The notes under the pieces: generated by a model
Seen by the model: only the letters and a program-made list of their open reading frames with translations
What the model was told of the DNA's origin: nothing
Databases searched by the model: none
Made by a program: the position numbers and the translations under genes
Part shown: positions 44,195 to 52,055 of the stretch, one piece after another
Layout of the letters: the number at the start of each line of letters is the position of its first letter
Numbering within the stretch: the first letter of the stretch is position 1
DNA from: Mucilaginibacter flavus
GTDB lineage: Bacteria; Bacteroidota; Bacteroidia; Sphingobacteriales; Sphingobacteriaceae
Assembly (NCBI RefSeq): GCF_030409315.1
Contig: NZ_JAUFPS010000024.1
Location: forward strand, 219,135 to 283,134
DNA length: 64,000 nt
Direction of reading: 5' to 3'

Positions 44195-44851
44195 CTAAGC
44201 TTGTGATACCCCGCCCAAACTTACCTTCTTAGCTATCAATTTATAAGCTAACACCAAGCCGGTTAACAATAGCGTACAGCCCAAAATCCAGTTAATCAAG
44301 TTATGCTGTGCTTTAAGGGCATCCATCAAATAATTACCGGCAACGCCGTAAAGTATAAAGGCCAGCAATGTGCCTGTGCCAATAGCAGCGATGTAGACGT
44401 TATAATCCCCTGCCTTTGATGCTAATACCTCACGACCTTTTAGTACTGCCGTCCAGCCCAGCCAAAAGGGCAAATGGAGTGGATTAAGCAAACTCAACAC
44501 CAGTCCAGAATAAAATGGCTGCATGCCTACAAAGGGCAAATCATCCTGAAAACTACGCATATGAAATGCAGCCTCTAACGTTTTGTAAGCCAAAATAAAG
44601 ATCACCACACACATAAAAGCGCTCAGGTATCTGAACAGCTTTTGCAGGTGGCCAAGCTTATCCAGCAAAAACAGGGCAAGCCTTACCAATACAACTTCTA
44701 CAATAATAGCTGCGAGTCCGAATTGGGTAGCACCGGAAAAATTACCCTTTAGCGCGTAGTTGGCCACATTGGCGTTTAAGGTGCCAATAGGCAAAGCCCC
44801 TATAAAACTGATGCTGAAAGCAACAAAAAACAATTTCAAATATTTGCTCAT
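44195..44851 (-). CDS. LysE family translocator
   Basis: 218 aa, six membrane helices; FVAFSISFIGALPIGTLNANVANYALKGN is the LysE/RhtB start (GALPIGPxN-like). Exporters of this family move amino acids or small amides out of the cell. It follows the NRDE/ATP-grasp fusion gene by three bases, so the exporter may export what that enzyme makes. Last gene of a seven-gene operon. Confidence 0.85.
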   Translation of the reverse strand: MSKYLKLFFVAFSISFIGALPIGTLNANVANYALKGNFSGATQFGLAAIIVEVVLVRLALFLLDKLGHLQKLFRYLSAFMCVVIFILAYKTLEAAFHMRSFQDDLPFVGMQPFYSGLVLSLLNPLHLPFWLGWTAVLKGREVLASKAGDYNVYIAAIGTGTLLAFILYGVAGNYLMDALKAQHNLINWILGCTLLLTGLVLAYKLIAKKVSLGGVSQA

Positions 44852-44854
44852 GGT

Positions 44855-46645
44855 TTAGGATACTAATTTTAGGTATTCGGTATTATTTTTTAGCATGGTG
44901 ATACCTTCTCTGTACGTCATGCATTTAAGGCCTTTGTTAATCCGGTTTTGCTTGCTGATGTCGCTCAGCAGTTTCCAATGCCGCATAATCTCTTTCCATG
45001 CAAAAAATATGGAGTATTTAGGATCATAAATATGCGTTGGTTCGCTGCCTGCTCCATTCAGCTCAACTATGGTCAGGTTTTTACCTGCACAAAGTTCATC
45101 CCAGGTGTTATACATCACATCCATCCGGCCAAAATAAAACTCGGGTATTTGCTGGCATATGTTGTCAATGCTCCCGGTCAATTCATCGGTGATCAGGTGG
45201 CTCAAATCAATAAACCTGGCTCCCCTGGCGTGATTGCCGTAAGGCACCAATGTAAGTGGTTTCCCTGGTGCCAGTACTTGTGGTAAAACATCGGCATGCG
45301 TATCTTTCAATACAGGTAACTGTAATAAATAACGCGGCTCATTGATAATCAGCTCAGCTATTGTCGACCGTCCATCGCCAACCACCGTTAAAAACTCCTT
45401 ACCTACTATACCCGATATGCTGCCTTTACTTTCCCCCGGTATCCTATGGTAAAATATGCCAACTTCATTTTTATAGGGTATAAAAGCCTGCAGCAAAAAA
45501 TCAACTTTTATATTTTTAACATATTGGTTTAGCTCATGTAAATCATGTACTTTTTTCACCAATACGCCCCTGCCCCCAATATCGGGCTTGGCTATCATCG
45601 GGAAGCTAAACCGGTGTACTTCAATGGCGCCTTTTATCAATTCTATATCGGTCCCTGTTTTAAAAAAAAGGGTTTCTGGATTGTACTTACGGGGCATTAA
45701 TTTGTAAATAAGCCATTTACTCTCCATGGCAAAACCGCCGTTTTCTATCAAAGGGTTGGCGGCACTGAAAAAGAAAAACGATCGTGCTTTAAAACTCAAC
45801 CAAAACCAGTAAAACATTACCGGCAGGTAAACCGCATTAAACGGCCAGTATTCCCAATGTGTAAGCCTTATAAAAAAGCTTCTTAAACCTAAAAAACGGG
45901 GTAGCCTAACCTTGCTGGTTGCAAGTACCGCGTCTTTTTGAATGTGAAGATCGGTTACATATTGTTTATCATCTTTCAAATCATGATAGGTCATGATTAC
46001 ATTTTCTGCGCTTACATCTATATTGGTGATGCTCATCGTTTTCATCATTCCATCGCGGTTAATCACCAAACCATCCTTTAAATCACCACGGCCACCAAAA
46101 TGATGGAAATGTAAAATATCATCGGCAGTTTTCGGAGATTCGCCGCGCCTCCAATCGCCAAACCAACTTTCCCTTTTGGCTGTTGCCATCTTATCATACA
46201 ACGTTACCGACGACCAGATATAGGCCATCCCTTTATCAAGCATCGTAATATGCTTGCGCCCACCATCCCAGCGGCATTCATACAACTTACCACCCGAGTA
46301 CAGCACTATGGTAAACGGCTCAATATCATATAAATTAAGCATACTGTAATAGGTGTAAGGATCATCGGCTTTAATAATATCCATTAAAACCAACCCCCTG
46401 CTTTTTTTATAAGCTGCCTGCGGCGTATGCTTTATAAAGGCACCATTGAGCAATACCACCAGGTCGCCGTTATCTTTGGCAGCTATCCAGCTGCCGTTGC
46501 GGTCGGCATCTTTGGGATACAGCAAGGTATTTTTGCCGTTGTTATATTCCCGCGGAGTAATGGCCTGCCCCCGTTTTACACTTTCGTCCCGGTTCGAGGT
46601 CAGGTAAAAACCTTCTTTTTTAGGGATGTAGGTTACTGTGCACAT
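44855..46645 (-). CDS. NRDE (TANGO2/Ntn-hydrolase) domain fused to an ATP-grasp ligase
   Basis: 596 aa in one frame. Residues 1 to about 235 are an NRDE domain: Cys2 (candidate Ntn nucleophile) in MCTVTYIP, TSNRDES at 16-22 (the name motif), and GSWIAAKDNGDLVVLLNGAF. Residues about 245-596 are ATP-grasp: an aromatic hydrophobic lead WEYWPFNAVYLPVMFYWFWL (264-283), KPDIGGRGVLVKK (353-365, ATP loop), FIPYKNEVGIFY (388-399), GRMDVMY (506-512) and VELNGAGSEP (527-536, metal ligands). Such ligases join a carboxylate to an amine. The upstream DinB gene overlaps its start by 13 bases. Confidence 0.82.
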   Translation of the reverse strand: MCTVTYIPKKEGFYLTSNRDESVKRGQAITPREYNNGKNTLLYPKDADRNGSWIAAKDNGDLVVLLNGAFIKHTPQAAYKKSRGLVLMDIIKADDPYTYYSMLNLYDIEPFTIVLYSGGKLYECRWDGGRKHITMLDKGMAYIWSSVTLYDKMATAKRESWFGDWRRGESPKTADDILHFHHFGGRGDLKDGLVINRDGMMKTMSITNIDVSAENVIMTYHDLKDDKQYVTDLHIQKDAVLATSKVRLPRFLGLRSFFIRLTHWEYWPFNAVYLPVMFYWFWLSFKARSFFFFSAANPLIENGGFAMESKWLIYKLMPRKYNPETLFFKTGTDIELIKGAIEVHRFSFPMIAKPDIGGRGVLVKKVHDLHELNQYVKNIKVDFLLQAFIPYKNEVGIFYHRIPGESKGSISGIVGKEFLTVVGDGRSTIAELIINEPRYLLQLPVLKDTHADVLPQVLAPGKPLTLVPYGNHARGARFIDLSHLITDELTGSIDNICQQIPEFYFGRMDVMYNTWDELCAGKNLTIVELNGAGSEPTHIYDPKYSIFFAWKEIMRHWKLLSDISKQNRINKGLKCMTYREGITMLKNNTEYLKLVS

Positions 46646-47133
46646 GCTGCCCTGAATTTGAGCGTAGATGCTGCAACACCAAACTCCGCGGGAATTTCAA
46701 GTTCGGATATAGCCTCTACCCCTATCCTTATCAATGCCATATGGTGCACGGTATGCTCCATGTTGTAAACCAGCTCGCGTAAGTAATTGGTAATTACCTG
46801 GGCGCGGTGATCGGCTTCGGCACCATACTCTACATTTAAAACAAGCTTCGTATCTGGCTTAGCCAGGCTGGCAACTATTTGATGTATGGTATCAATGGCC
46901 ACGTATTTATCCGATTCGATAGCATGGTTGCGCACGCGTTTATCGTAATCAACAATCCGTTCTTCATAGCCCTTATTCAGTTCGATAAAAAACTCCAGGA
47001 TGTGGCGGGTATGTTGGCCAATGGTTGATTTTGATAATACTTTTACCGGCTGCGTATATTGTTGATTAGTTAATCCGTCAATTACAAATTCTAATTGCTC
47101 CATTAGGTTGGAGATAGGTTCTTTCAATTTCAT
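46633..47133 (-). CDS. DinB family protein
   Basis: 166 aa four-helix bundle of the DinB/YfiT superfamily. H46 in GQHTRHILEFF, and the C-terminal MEHTVHHMALIRIG, supply the three His residues that normally bind a metal. Members include bacillithiol S-transferases and maleylpyruvate isomerases; a thiol-transferase role is possible, given the CoaB and redox context, but unproven. Overlaps the next gene by 13 bases and follows DoxX by 20. Confidence 0.88.
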   Translation of the reverse strand: MKLKEPISNLMEQLEFVIDGLTNQQYTQPVKVLSKSTIGQHTRHILEFFIELNKGYEERIVDYDKRVRNHAIESDKYVAIDTIHQIVASLAKPDTKLVLNVEYGAEADHRAQVITNYLRELVYNMEHTVHHMALIRIGVEAISELEIPAEFGVAASTLKFRAACAQ

Positions 47134-47153
47134 GGTGGTGGTATTTAAAATGA

Positions 47154-47561
47154 TTAAGCCTGTTGATTAATAAATGGAATGTAAGCGATGAGCTGTTTCC
47201 TGTAGATGATAAGCAGAATTGCCGAGCAAATGAACACCGCTAACGCAAGAGTGAACAGTTGCCCACCATCGTTTTGAACTACGATGCCCAATTTGGTTAG
47301 GTGCGATAAAATAGCGCCGGCCATAATGCCCACCGCCAATAAAGCACCCAGGCTGGTGGTTTTAGGGATAACGATAAGGATAGATGCTATAAGCTCCAAC
47401 GAACCTATCCCGATACGGCCCCATGGCTCTAACCCAAGGGTGCTGAATATGTAAACAGATTCGGGCGCTGCGCTAAACTTAAAGTATAAGGTTTGCAGCA
47501 TAATAATGGCGGCAGCCAGGCGAAACAGCCATGTTAAAATGTTAAGTGGTACGCTTGTCAT
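47154..47561 (-). CDS. DoxX family membrane protein
   Basis: 135 aa, four membrane helices, with the DoxX pattern RLAAAIIMLQTLYFKFSAAPESVYIFSTLG and IGIGSLELIASILIVIPKTTSLGALLAVGIMAGAILSH. DoxX proteins take part in thiosulfate or quinone-linked redox processes in some bacteria. Between coaB (13 bases) and dinB (20 bases), so in one operon. Confidence 0.83.
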   Translation of the reverse strand: MTSVPLNILTWLFRLAAAIIMLQTLYFKFSAAPESVYIFSTLGLEPWGRIGIGSLELIASILIVIPKTTSLGALLAVGIMAGAILSHLTKLGIVVQNDGGQLFTLALAVFICSAILLIIYRKQLIAYIPFINQQA

Positions 47562-47574
47562 GATCGTAATGTTG

Positions 47575-48273
47575 TTAAGTGAGTTGTATTTGGTTGATGG
47601 TTTGATCGGTGTTGGTTTTTAGCAGTTTTAAGGCGGCCTGGGCTATATCCCTACCCGCTTCTGCCTTTGATTTAAGCGGCAATGCCCTGAATACAAAATC
47701 CTTGTTGATGATGGTGATCTTGTTGGTATCGAAGCCGAATGTTGCCCCATTGTCCTGGGTGGAATTGAGGACAATGAGGTCAAAATTCTTTTTGTATAAT
47801 TTTTTGAGGGCGTTTTGCTCCTCGTCGTTAGTTTCCAAAGCAAAGCCCACAGCAACCTGGTTGTTGGTTTTTACCTGCCCAAACTCATAGGCTATATCCA
47901 CGTTCTTCACCATTTTAAGGTCGAACTCGCTGGCCGACTTTTTCATCTTGTTGATATAGATCTCGGCCGGTTTGTAATCGGCTACGGCGGCAGCGAAAAC
48001 AGCTATTGTCGCCGATGCGAAGTAGGCCTTACAGGCCGCAAACATTTCATCGGCCGAATTAACGTTGATGGTAGTAAGGTTTGGATTGGTAAGTGTTAAA
48101 TTTACCGGACCAGATACCAGTACCACCGGGTAACCAGCCTCTAAAAAGGCAGTGGCGATAGCATACCCCATTTTACCTGACGAATGGTTACTGATGTAAC
48201 GTACTGGATCAATGGCTTCCCTTGTGGGGCCAGCGGTAATTAATACCAAAGGTTTCTCTATTGCTGTGTTCAT
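47575..48273 (-). CDS. Stand-alone phosphopantothenate-cysteine ligase (CoaB) domain protein
   Basis: 232 aa, matching only the CoaB half of the usual bifunctional CoaBC. LITAGPTREAIDPVRYISNHSSGKMGYAIA (residues 12-41) is the CTP/ATP site, AAAVADYKP (95-103) and the KMKKS lysine pair (109-113) follow, then VGFALETND. No flavin-dependent CoaC domain is present. It would ligate Cys to 4'-phosphopantothenate, or in this setting may act on another carboxylate. A second full CoaBC is expected elsewhere in the genome. Between YHS and DoxX genes in the operon. Confidence 0.88.
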   Translation of the reverse strand: MNTAIEKPLVLITAGPTREAIDPVRYISNHSSGKMGYAIATAFLEAGYPVVLVSGPVNLTLTNPNLTTINVNSADEMFAACKAYFASATIAVFAAAVADYKPAEIYINKMKKSASEFDLKMVKNVDIAYEFGQVKTNNQVAVGFALETNDEEQNALKKLYKKNFDLIVLNSTQDNGATFGFDTNKITIINKDFVFRALPLKSKAEAGRDIAQAALKLLKTNTDQTINQIQLT

Positions 48274-48286
48274 GATGTTTAGGGTT

Positions 48287-48727
48287 TTATTGGCCTTTAA
48301 TTTCCGGCCATTTTTCGTCGGCCGTTTTGATCAAAGCAGGTTGATCTTTAGTCCACAGTTCTTTTACCTTGCTGTTGTAGTTAAAGTAAAGCTTATCGTT
48401 TACCACGGTCCAGGTATCGGTTTGGGTGGGTGCCTTGTGCCCTTGCGAAAGGCCATAAGCGCAGTAACCGCCATACTGAGGCGCGTATTTATCCGGATCG
48501 GCTTTAAATGCTTCCAGGTTTTGGCGGGAAGAGAACAGCCAGGTAGCTTCTTTCCAGCTGTAGCTTAAGCTATCGGCACCTTTAACAGGTTTCGATTCTT
48601 TGAAAAAAGCAACCGGATCATATCCTTTAATGGCTTTGCCACCGGGTGCAAAAATTTCTGACTTTTGGGCTTTGGCCTGTACAATGATGAATAACGCGAG
48701 TACGGCAATGATGATGGTACGTTTCAT
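48287..48727 (-). CDS. YHS domain secreted protein (second copy)
   Basis: 146 aa from MKRTIIIAVLALFIIVQAKAQ (signal peptide); the longer in-frame start is rejected because it hides the signal. One YHS-type domain: KAIKGYDPVAFFKESKPVKG, YKYAPQYGGYCAYGLSQGHKAPT (PxYGGYCAY is the family mark) and DTWTVVNDKLYFNYNSKVKELW. YHS domains probably bind metal; the role is not known. A paralogue of the gene just upstream, and 13 bases before coaB. Confidence 0.87.
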   Translation of the reverse strand: MKRTIIIAVLALFIIVQAKAQKSEIFAPGGKAIKGYDPVAFFKESKPVKGADSLSYSWKEATWLFSSRQNLEAFKADPDKYAPQYGGYCAYGLSQGHKAPTQTDTWTVVNDKLYFNYNSKVKELWTKDQPALIKTADEKWPEIKGQ

Positions 48728-48764
48728 AATGTTTGTGGTTTTAAGTGATGATGATTTGTCCAGC

Positions 48765-49235
48765 TTATTTGATGATCTTGTCCCAGTTGGCATCAGCCTT
48801 ACATTTCAGGTTGGCTTCGTCCTTATCCCAGGTTTTTTTGGTGTTGTTGAAAAACTTGTTGTAAAACAGGTAAAGCTTGCCATCCAATAGTTTGAAGGTG
48901 CCGGGATCAATATCTACCTTCTCGCCGGTAGCGCCCATGGCATAAGCACACCAGCCGCCATATTGTGGCTGATATTTGGCGGGATTGGCTTTAAACAAAT
49001 CCCTATCCTGGGTGGTAGCGAAACGATAGGTAATGCCTTCGGTAGTTAGGGTGATATCCTTTTTGCCTTCCTGCGCTTTTTTGTTGGTGAAGTAGCTAAC
49101 CGGGTCATAACCTTTTATGGCTAAACCCTCGCTATCAAGGTTATAATGTTTTTTATGAAGATCTGTAGCTGTTTGCGCTGATGCAATGCTGATGGTAAGT
49201 GCAGAGGCCAAAAGCAGGCTAAATAATTTTTTCAT
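48765..49235 (-). CDS. YHS domain secreted protein (first copy)
   Basis: 156 aa. Signal peptide ending ASA at residue 20, then GLAIKGYDPVSYFTNKKAQEGKKDI, NPAKYQPQYGGWCAYAMGATGEKVDIDPGTFKLLDGKLYLFYNKFF. Same fold and motifs as the next gene, so the pair arose by duplication. Head of a seven-gene operon that ends with the LysE exporter; the palindromic element at 49353-49529 lies upstream. Confidence 0.88.
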   Translation of the reverse strand: MKKLFSLLLASALTISIASAQTATDLHKKHYNLDSEGLAIKGYDPVSYFTNKKAQEGKKDITLTTEGITYRFATTQDRDLFKANPAKYQPQYGGWCAYAMGATGEKVDIDPGTFKLLDGKLYLFYNKFFNNTKKTWDKDEANLKCKADANWDKIIK

Positions 49236-49352
49236 GATATTTTATAAAGTGTTATGGTGTTTTTCCTGCTTTGTCGCAGGATTACATCAAGCCTTACAAA
49301 AAATTTGAAAATAATTAGGAGAAGAGGCCGGGTAGACCGATCTCATTTATAA

Positions 49353-49529
49353 AGGAGGCACCTACGGAGCCATGTAGCGCGGTTCAATCAAACTATAAAC
49401 ACGATACTCCTACGGAGTTTAGCATGCCTTGCCATTTAATCTTAAAGCTGGCACACGATGATAGGCTCCAGCGGAGCCACGTGTTTATAGCATAATTATA
49501 TATAGTATTTGGCTCCGTAGGTGCCTCCT
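49353..49529. repeat. Palindromic element, 'ggcacctacggagcc' family
   Basis: AGGAGGCACCTACGGAGCCA (from 49353) pairs with TGGCTCCGTAGGTGCCTCCT (49510-49529). Inner dyads are TCCTACGGAG and GGCTCCAGCGGAGCC, and ATAAACACG/CGTGTTTAT. It lies between the alpha/beta hydrolase and the first YHS gene and may separate their transcripts. Confidence 0.75.
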
Positions 49530-49586
49530 GAATTTAAAAGCGGGAGGTTTGAATTACGAAGCGCCCCAGCTGCTTCAACCAAAAAG

Positions 49587-50435
49587 CTATTTGCTCGTTT
49601 GCAAAGTAAGCAGGTGCGCTTTGATAATATCGAAATGCTCATAGGGGATATAATGATTGGCACCGGGGATAATGATCACTTTAACATGTTTGTTAAAGGC
49701 GAGCTTTTGGGTACCGTAATCCACATTTTTAACGGTTACCAGGGGATCTTTATCGCCATGAATAAAAGTTACGGGCATGGTTAAACGGTTGTAGCAGGTA
49801 TCCATTTGAAAGAGGTCTTTTTTAAAATACCAGATCTCGGTATTACAAACTCTGAATGGCCGAGGCAACAGGTATTGCAGCGGATTATAAACCACCCAGG
49901 CCCGCCATTTTTCGGCAGGTTCATCATAGGGCGATATAGAGCCGGCCAAAATAGTGATGGACGCATAAGCCTCGGGATGCTCCTGCGCAAGTTTAACCAC
50001 TACAGGGCCGCCAAGGCTGTGACCCATCAGGTGAAAGGGCTTACCATTTTTCTCCTGCTTTACAATGCCATAAATAAGTTTTGATTGCTCCTGCAAATGG
50101 TAGGCATGCCCCGGATTACTATACCCAAAACCCGGGCGATCGATAGCTATGAGCCTGAAATGTTTTAACAGGTCCTTATCCATTAAATATTGGCGATACC
50201 GCTTCCATGATCCCGGCGAACCATGGATGATAAAAATGGTAGGTAAGGTATCATTGCCTACTTTAACGTAATGCAGGCGTACGTTATCCACATAAGTGTA
50301 GGTAAAACGCGGCTGCAAGCTTTGCTCATCAAATTCAACTTCGGCTTTTTTATCGGGCATGCGCATGTACCTGCATGATGCATTAAACATTAGCAGGCAC
50401 GAGATTAAGGTGAATACGAACCGCCTGAATTTCAT
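49587..50435 (-). CDS. Alpha/beta hydrolase
   Basis: 282 aa. N-terminal hydrophobic signal ending near NASC (possible lipoprotein), oxyanion motif FIIHGSPGSWKRY, nucleophile elbow GHSLGG, Asp in FIHGDKDPLV and catalytic His in IIPGANHYIPYEH. Substrate unknown; esterase or epoxide hydrolase type. It lies downstream of the sigma/anti-sigma pair, with a REP element between. Confidence 0.9.
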   Translation of the reverse strand: MKFRRFVFTLISCLLMFNASCRYMRMPDKKAEVEFDEQSLQPRFTYTYVDNVRLHYVKVGNDTLPTIFIIHGSPGSWKRYRQYLMDKDLLKHFRLIAIDRPGFGYSNPGHAYHLQEQSKLIYGIVKQEKNGKPFHLMGHSLGGPVVVKLAQEHPEAYASITILAGSISPYDEPAEKWRAWVVYNPLQYLLPRPFRVCNTEIWYFKKDLFQMDTCYNRLTMPVTFIHGDKDPLVTVKNVDYGTQKLAFNKHVKVIIIPGANHYIPYEHFDIIKAHLLTLQTSK

Positions 50436-50490
50436 AAAATGATGATTAGATATCTGATATTTAAGAAGCGCTGGTATTAATACAAAAAGG

Positions 50491-50580
50491 CGTCATGGGT
50501 AGGAGGAACGACGAAGCAATCCCCAATATACAGAGCCGCACTGTAAAATTGGCGATTGCTTCGTACCTCGCAATGACGGC
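50491..50580. repeat. REP-like palindrome, 'cgtcattgcgagg' family, copy 2
   Basis: The right arm GATTGCTTCG/TACCTCGCAATGACGGC is intact; the left arm (CGTCATGGGTAGGAGGAACG, then ACGAAGCAATC) is degenerate with insertions. Lies between the alpha/beta hydrolase and the anti-sigma gene. Confidence 0.75.
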
Positions 50581-50637
50581 GCTTTGTACTATAATATCCT
50601 TGACTAACACCTATTCAAGTAACAATTTAAGCATCAA

Positions 50638-50925
50638 TTAATTTTTATTGTTATTTAACTGCTGTTCTATCTTCTCTTTCATCTCTTTCTTAAACTCATC
50701 GTTAAGTTTCATTTCGGCGTGTGCTTCATTGTGCAATAAATTATGCACCATTTTATTAATATTGGCGCTTTGCTGCATAAATATGCGGCATACTACGCAG
50801 CCTGCAAGGTGAATTTTCAGTTCCAGCTTTTCGCGCATGGTTATGCTGCTTAGCTGCTGCTTCTCGATTAAAAAAGTAGCTTTTCTGCAGTTGTAGGCTA
50901 TTTTAGTTATCTCATCCATTTCCAT
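50638..50925 (-). CDS. Putative zinc-binding anti-sigma factor
   Basis: 95 aa, no membrane helix. It contains the H-x3-C-x2-C motif of zinc-binding anti-sigma (ZAS) proteins, HLAGCVVC, at residues about 54-61, followed by an alpha-helical Lys/Glu-rich C terminus (KLNDEFKKEMKEKIEQQLNNNKN). Soluble ZAS proteins sense oxidants or release sigma on zinc loss. Starts 12 bases after the stop of the sigma gene. Confidence 0.75.
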   Translation of the reverse strand: MEMDEITKIAYNCRKATFLIEKQQLSSITMREKLELKIHLAGCVVCRIFMQQSANINKMVHNLLHNEAHAEMKLNDEFKKEMKEKIEQQLNNNKN

Positions 50926-50937
50926 ATCCTCCTGTAT

Positions 50938-51561
50938 TTAATTCCAATTGCGTTGTAAACATGCCCTAAGGTTAAGTTTTGTACGATGTATAATCACCCA
51001 GAAATTGGCCGTGGTTACATTTAACTTTTCGCAAATGTCATCGGTTTTTTCATCGTCCATGTGTTTCATGGTAAAAACTGCCAGCCATTGTGACGGTAGT
51101 TTTTCCAAACATCGTTGTAAAATGCTGTTCAGCTCTTTATTTAGCATGGGGCAGTCATCTTCCAAGCCAAAAGCTTTGGGGACTTGTTCCGGTCGCCAGT
51201 TGTTATAGTCGGGCACAAAAAACTCCGTTTGCCCGGTATCCGCATCTAAGGAGACCGTCTTTTTCGCCAGCCCCGATGAAGCCTTGCGATAATTATCAAT
51301 CACCTTGTTTTTTAAAATAGCCGTAAGCCAGGTTTTTTCCGAACTCCTGCTTTCAAAACTATCTACGTGCTCCAGCGCGGCCAAAAAAGTTTCCTGCACC
51401 AGGTCGCGGGCCTTATCTTCGTTATTGGTACGCGTAAAAGCATATGTGTATAAGTAATCGGCATATTTATCAACCCATTGGTGCGGATCAATCAAAAATT
51501 CGCCCGCTGATCGAGTTTGCTGCGGATCATTAAGCATCTTGTAATCAGTAGAATTATCCAT
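50938..51561 (-). CDS. ECF-type RNA polymerase sigma factor
   Basis: 207 aa. Region 2 (WVDKYADYLYTYAFTRTNNEDKARDLVQETFLAALEHVDSFESRSSEKTWLTAILKNKVIDNYRK) and region 4 (LNSILQRCLEKLPSQWLAVFTMKHMDDEKTDDICEKLNVTTANFWVIIHRTKLNLRACL) are present. The linker is longer than usual. Co-transcribed with the ZAS-like gene, which should hold it inactive. Likely regulon includes the neighbouring operon (inference). Confidence 0.9.
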   Translation of the reverse strand: MDNSTDYKMLNDPQQTRSAGEFLIDPHQWVDKYADYLYTYAFTRTNNEDKARDLVQETFLAALEHVDSFESRSSEKTWLTAILKNKVIDNYRKASSGLAKKTVSLDADTGQTEFFVPDYNNWRPEQVPKAFGLEDDCPMLNKELNSILQRCLEKLPSQWLAVFTMKHMDDEKTDDICEKLNVTTANFWVIIHRTKLNLRACLQRNWN

Positions 51562-52055
51562 AGTTAGGGGTATATTTTTTATTCGGGCAAAGTGTATTTA
51601 ATGGCCTTTTTGCCGGTTAGTCGTTTTTGATTGGAAAACCTTACAAGAAAATTTAAGTTTTTTTGATAATCCAACCAAAACAAACACAAAAACCAGTAAT
51701 ACAGTCACTTAAATATAAAAATCTTATTGCGAATTGTTAAATCCAACAGACTCCGGAAGTAAAAGCATAACGTAGAATGCCGGACGTAGAAGACTCACCC
51801 GCCAGCCCGCCTTTGGCGGACGGCACCCTCTCTCCGGCTGCGCCGCATAGAGGGGTTTAAATAGTAGTAAATTGATATTTATCACTATATATTCAAAAGA
51901 ACGCGTTCAAACCCCTCTTTCCGCGAAGCGAAGAGAGGGTGACAAGCGCAGCGATGTCGGGTGAGTCTTCTACGCAATGCATATTCGCCCTGTAAAGTCG
52001 CGAATAGATGCTTCGTTCCTCAGCATTACAGAATATAGAACTTTAAATCCAAGTA
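51562..52055. other. Intergenic region with a palindromic repeat
   Basis: 494 bases: the leader of the sigma gene at the left end, then a large palindrome at 51788-51971 (listed). No open frame is credible. Confidence 0.5.
51788..51971. repeat. Large palindrome, 'gactcaccc / ccctctcttcgc' family, copy A
   Basis: The left arm AGAAGACTCACCCG and CACCCTCTCTCCGGCTGCGC with AGAGGGGTTT is answered by AAACCCCTCTTTCCGCGAAGCG, AGAGAGGGTGACAAGCGC and CGGGTGAGTCTTCT. A second, right-truncated copy is at 63793-63928. Confidence 0.75.

Noticed and set aside
46427..46768. 113-codon frame opposite the NRDE gene
   Set aside because: Antisense to two real genes with strong domain matches.
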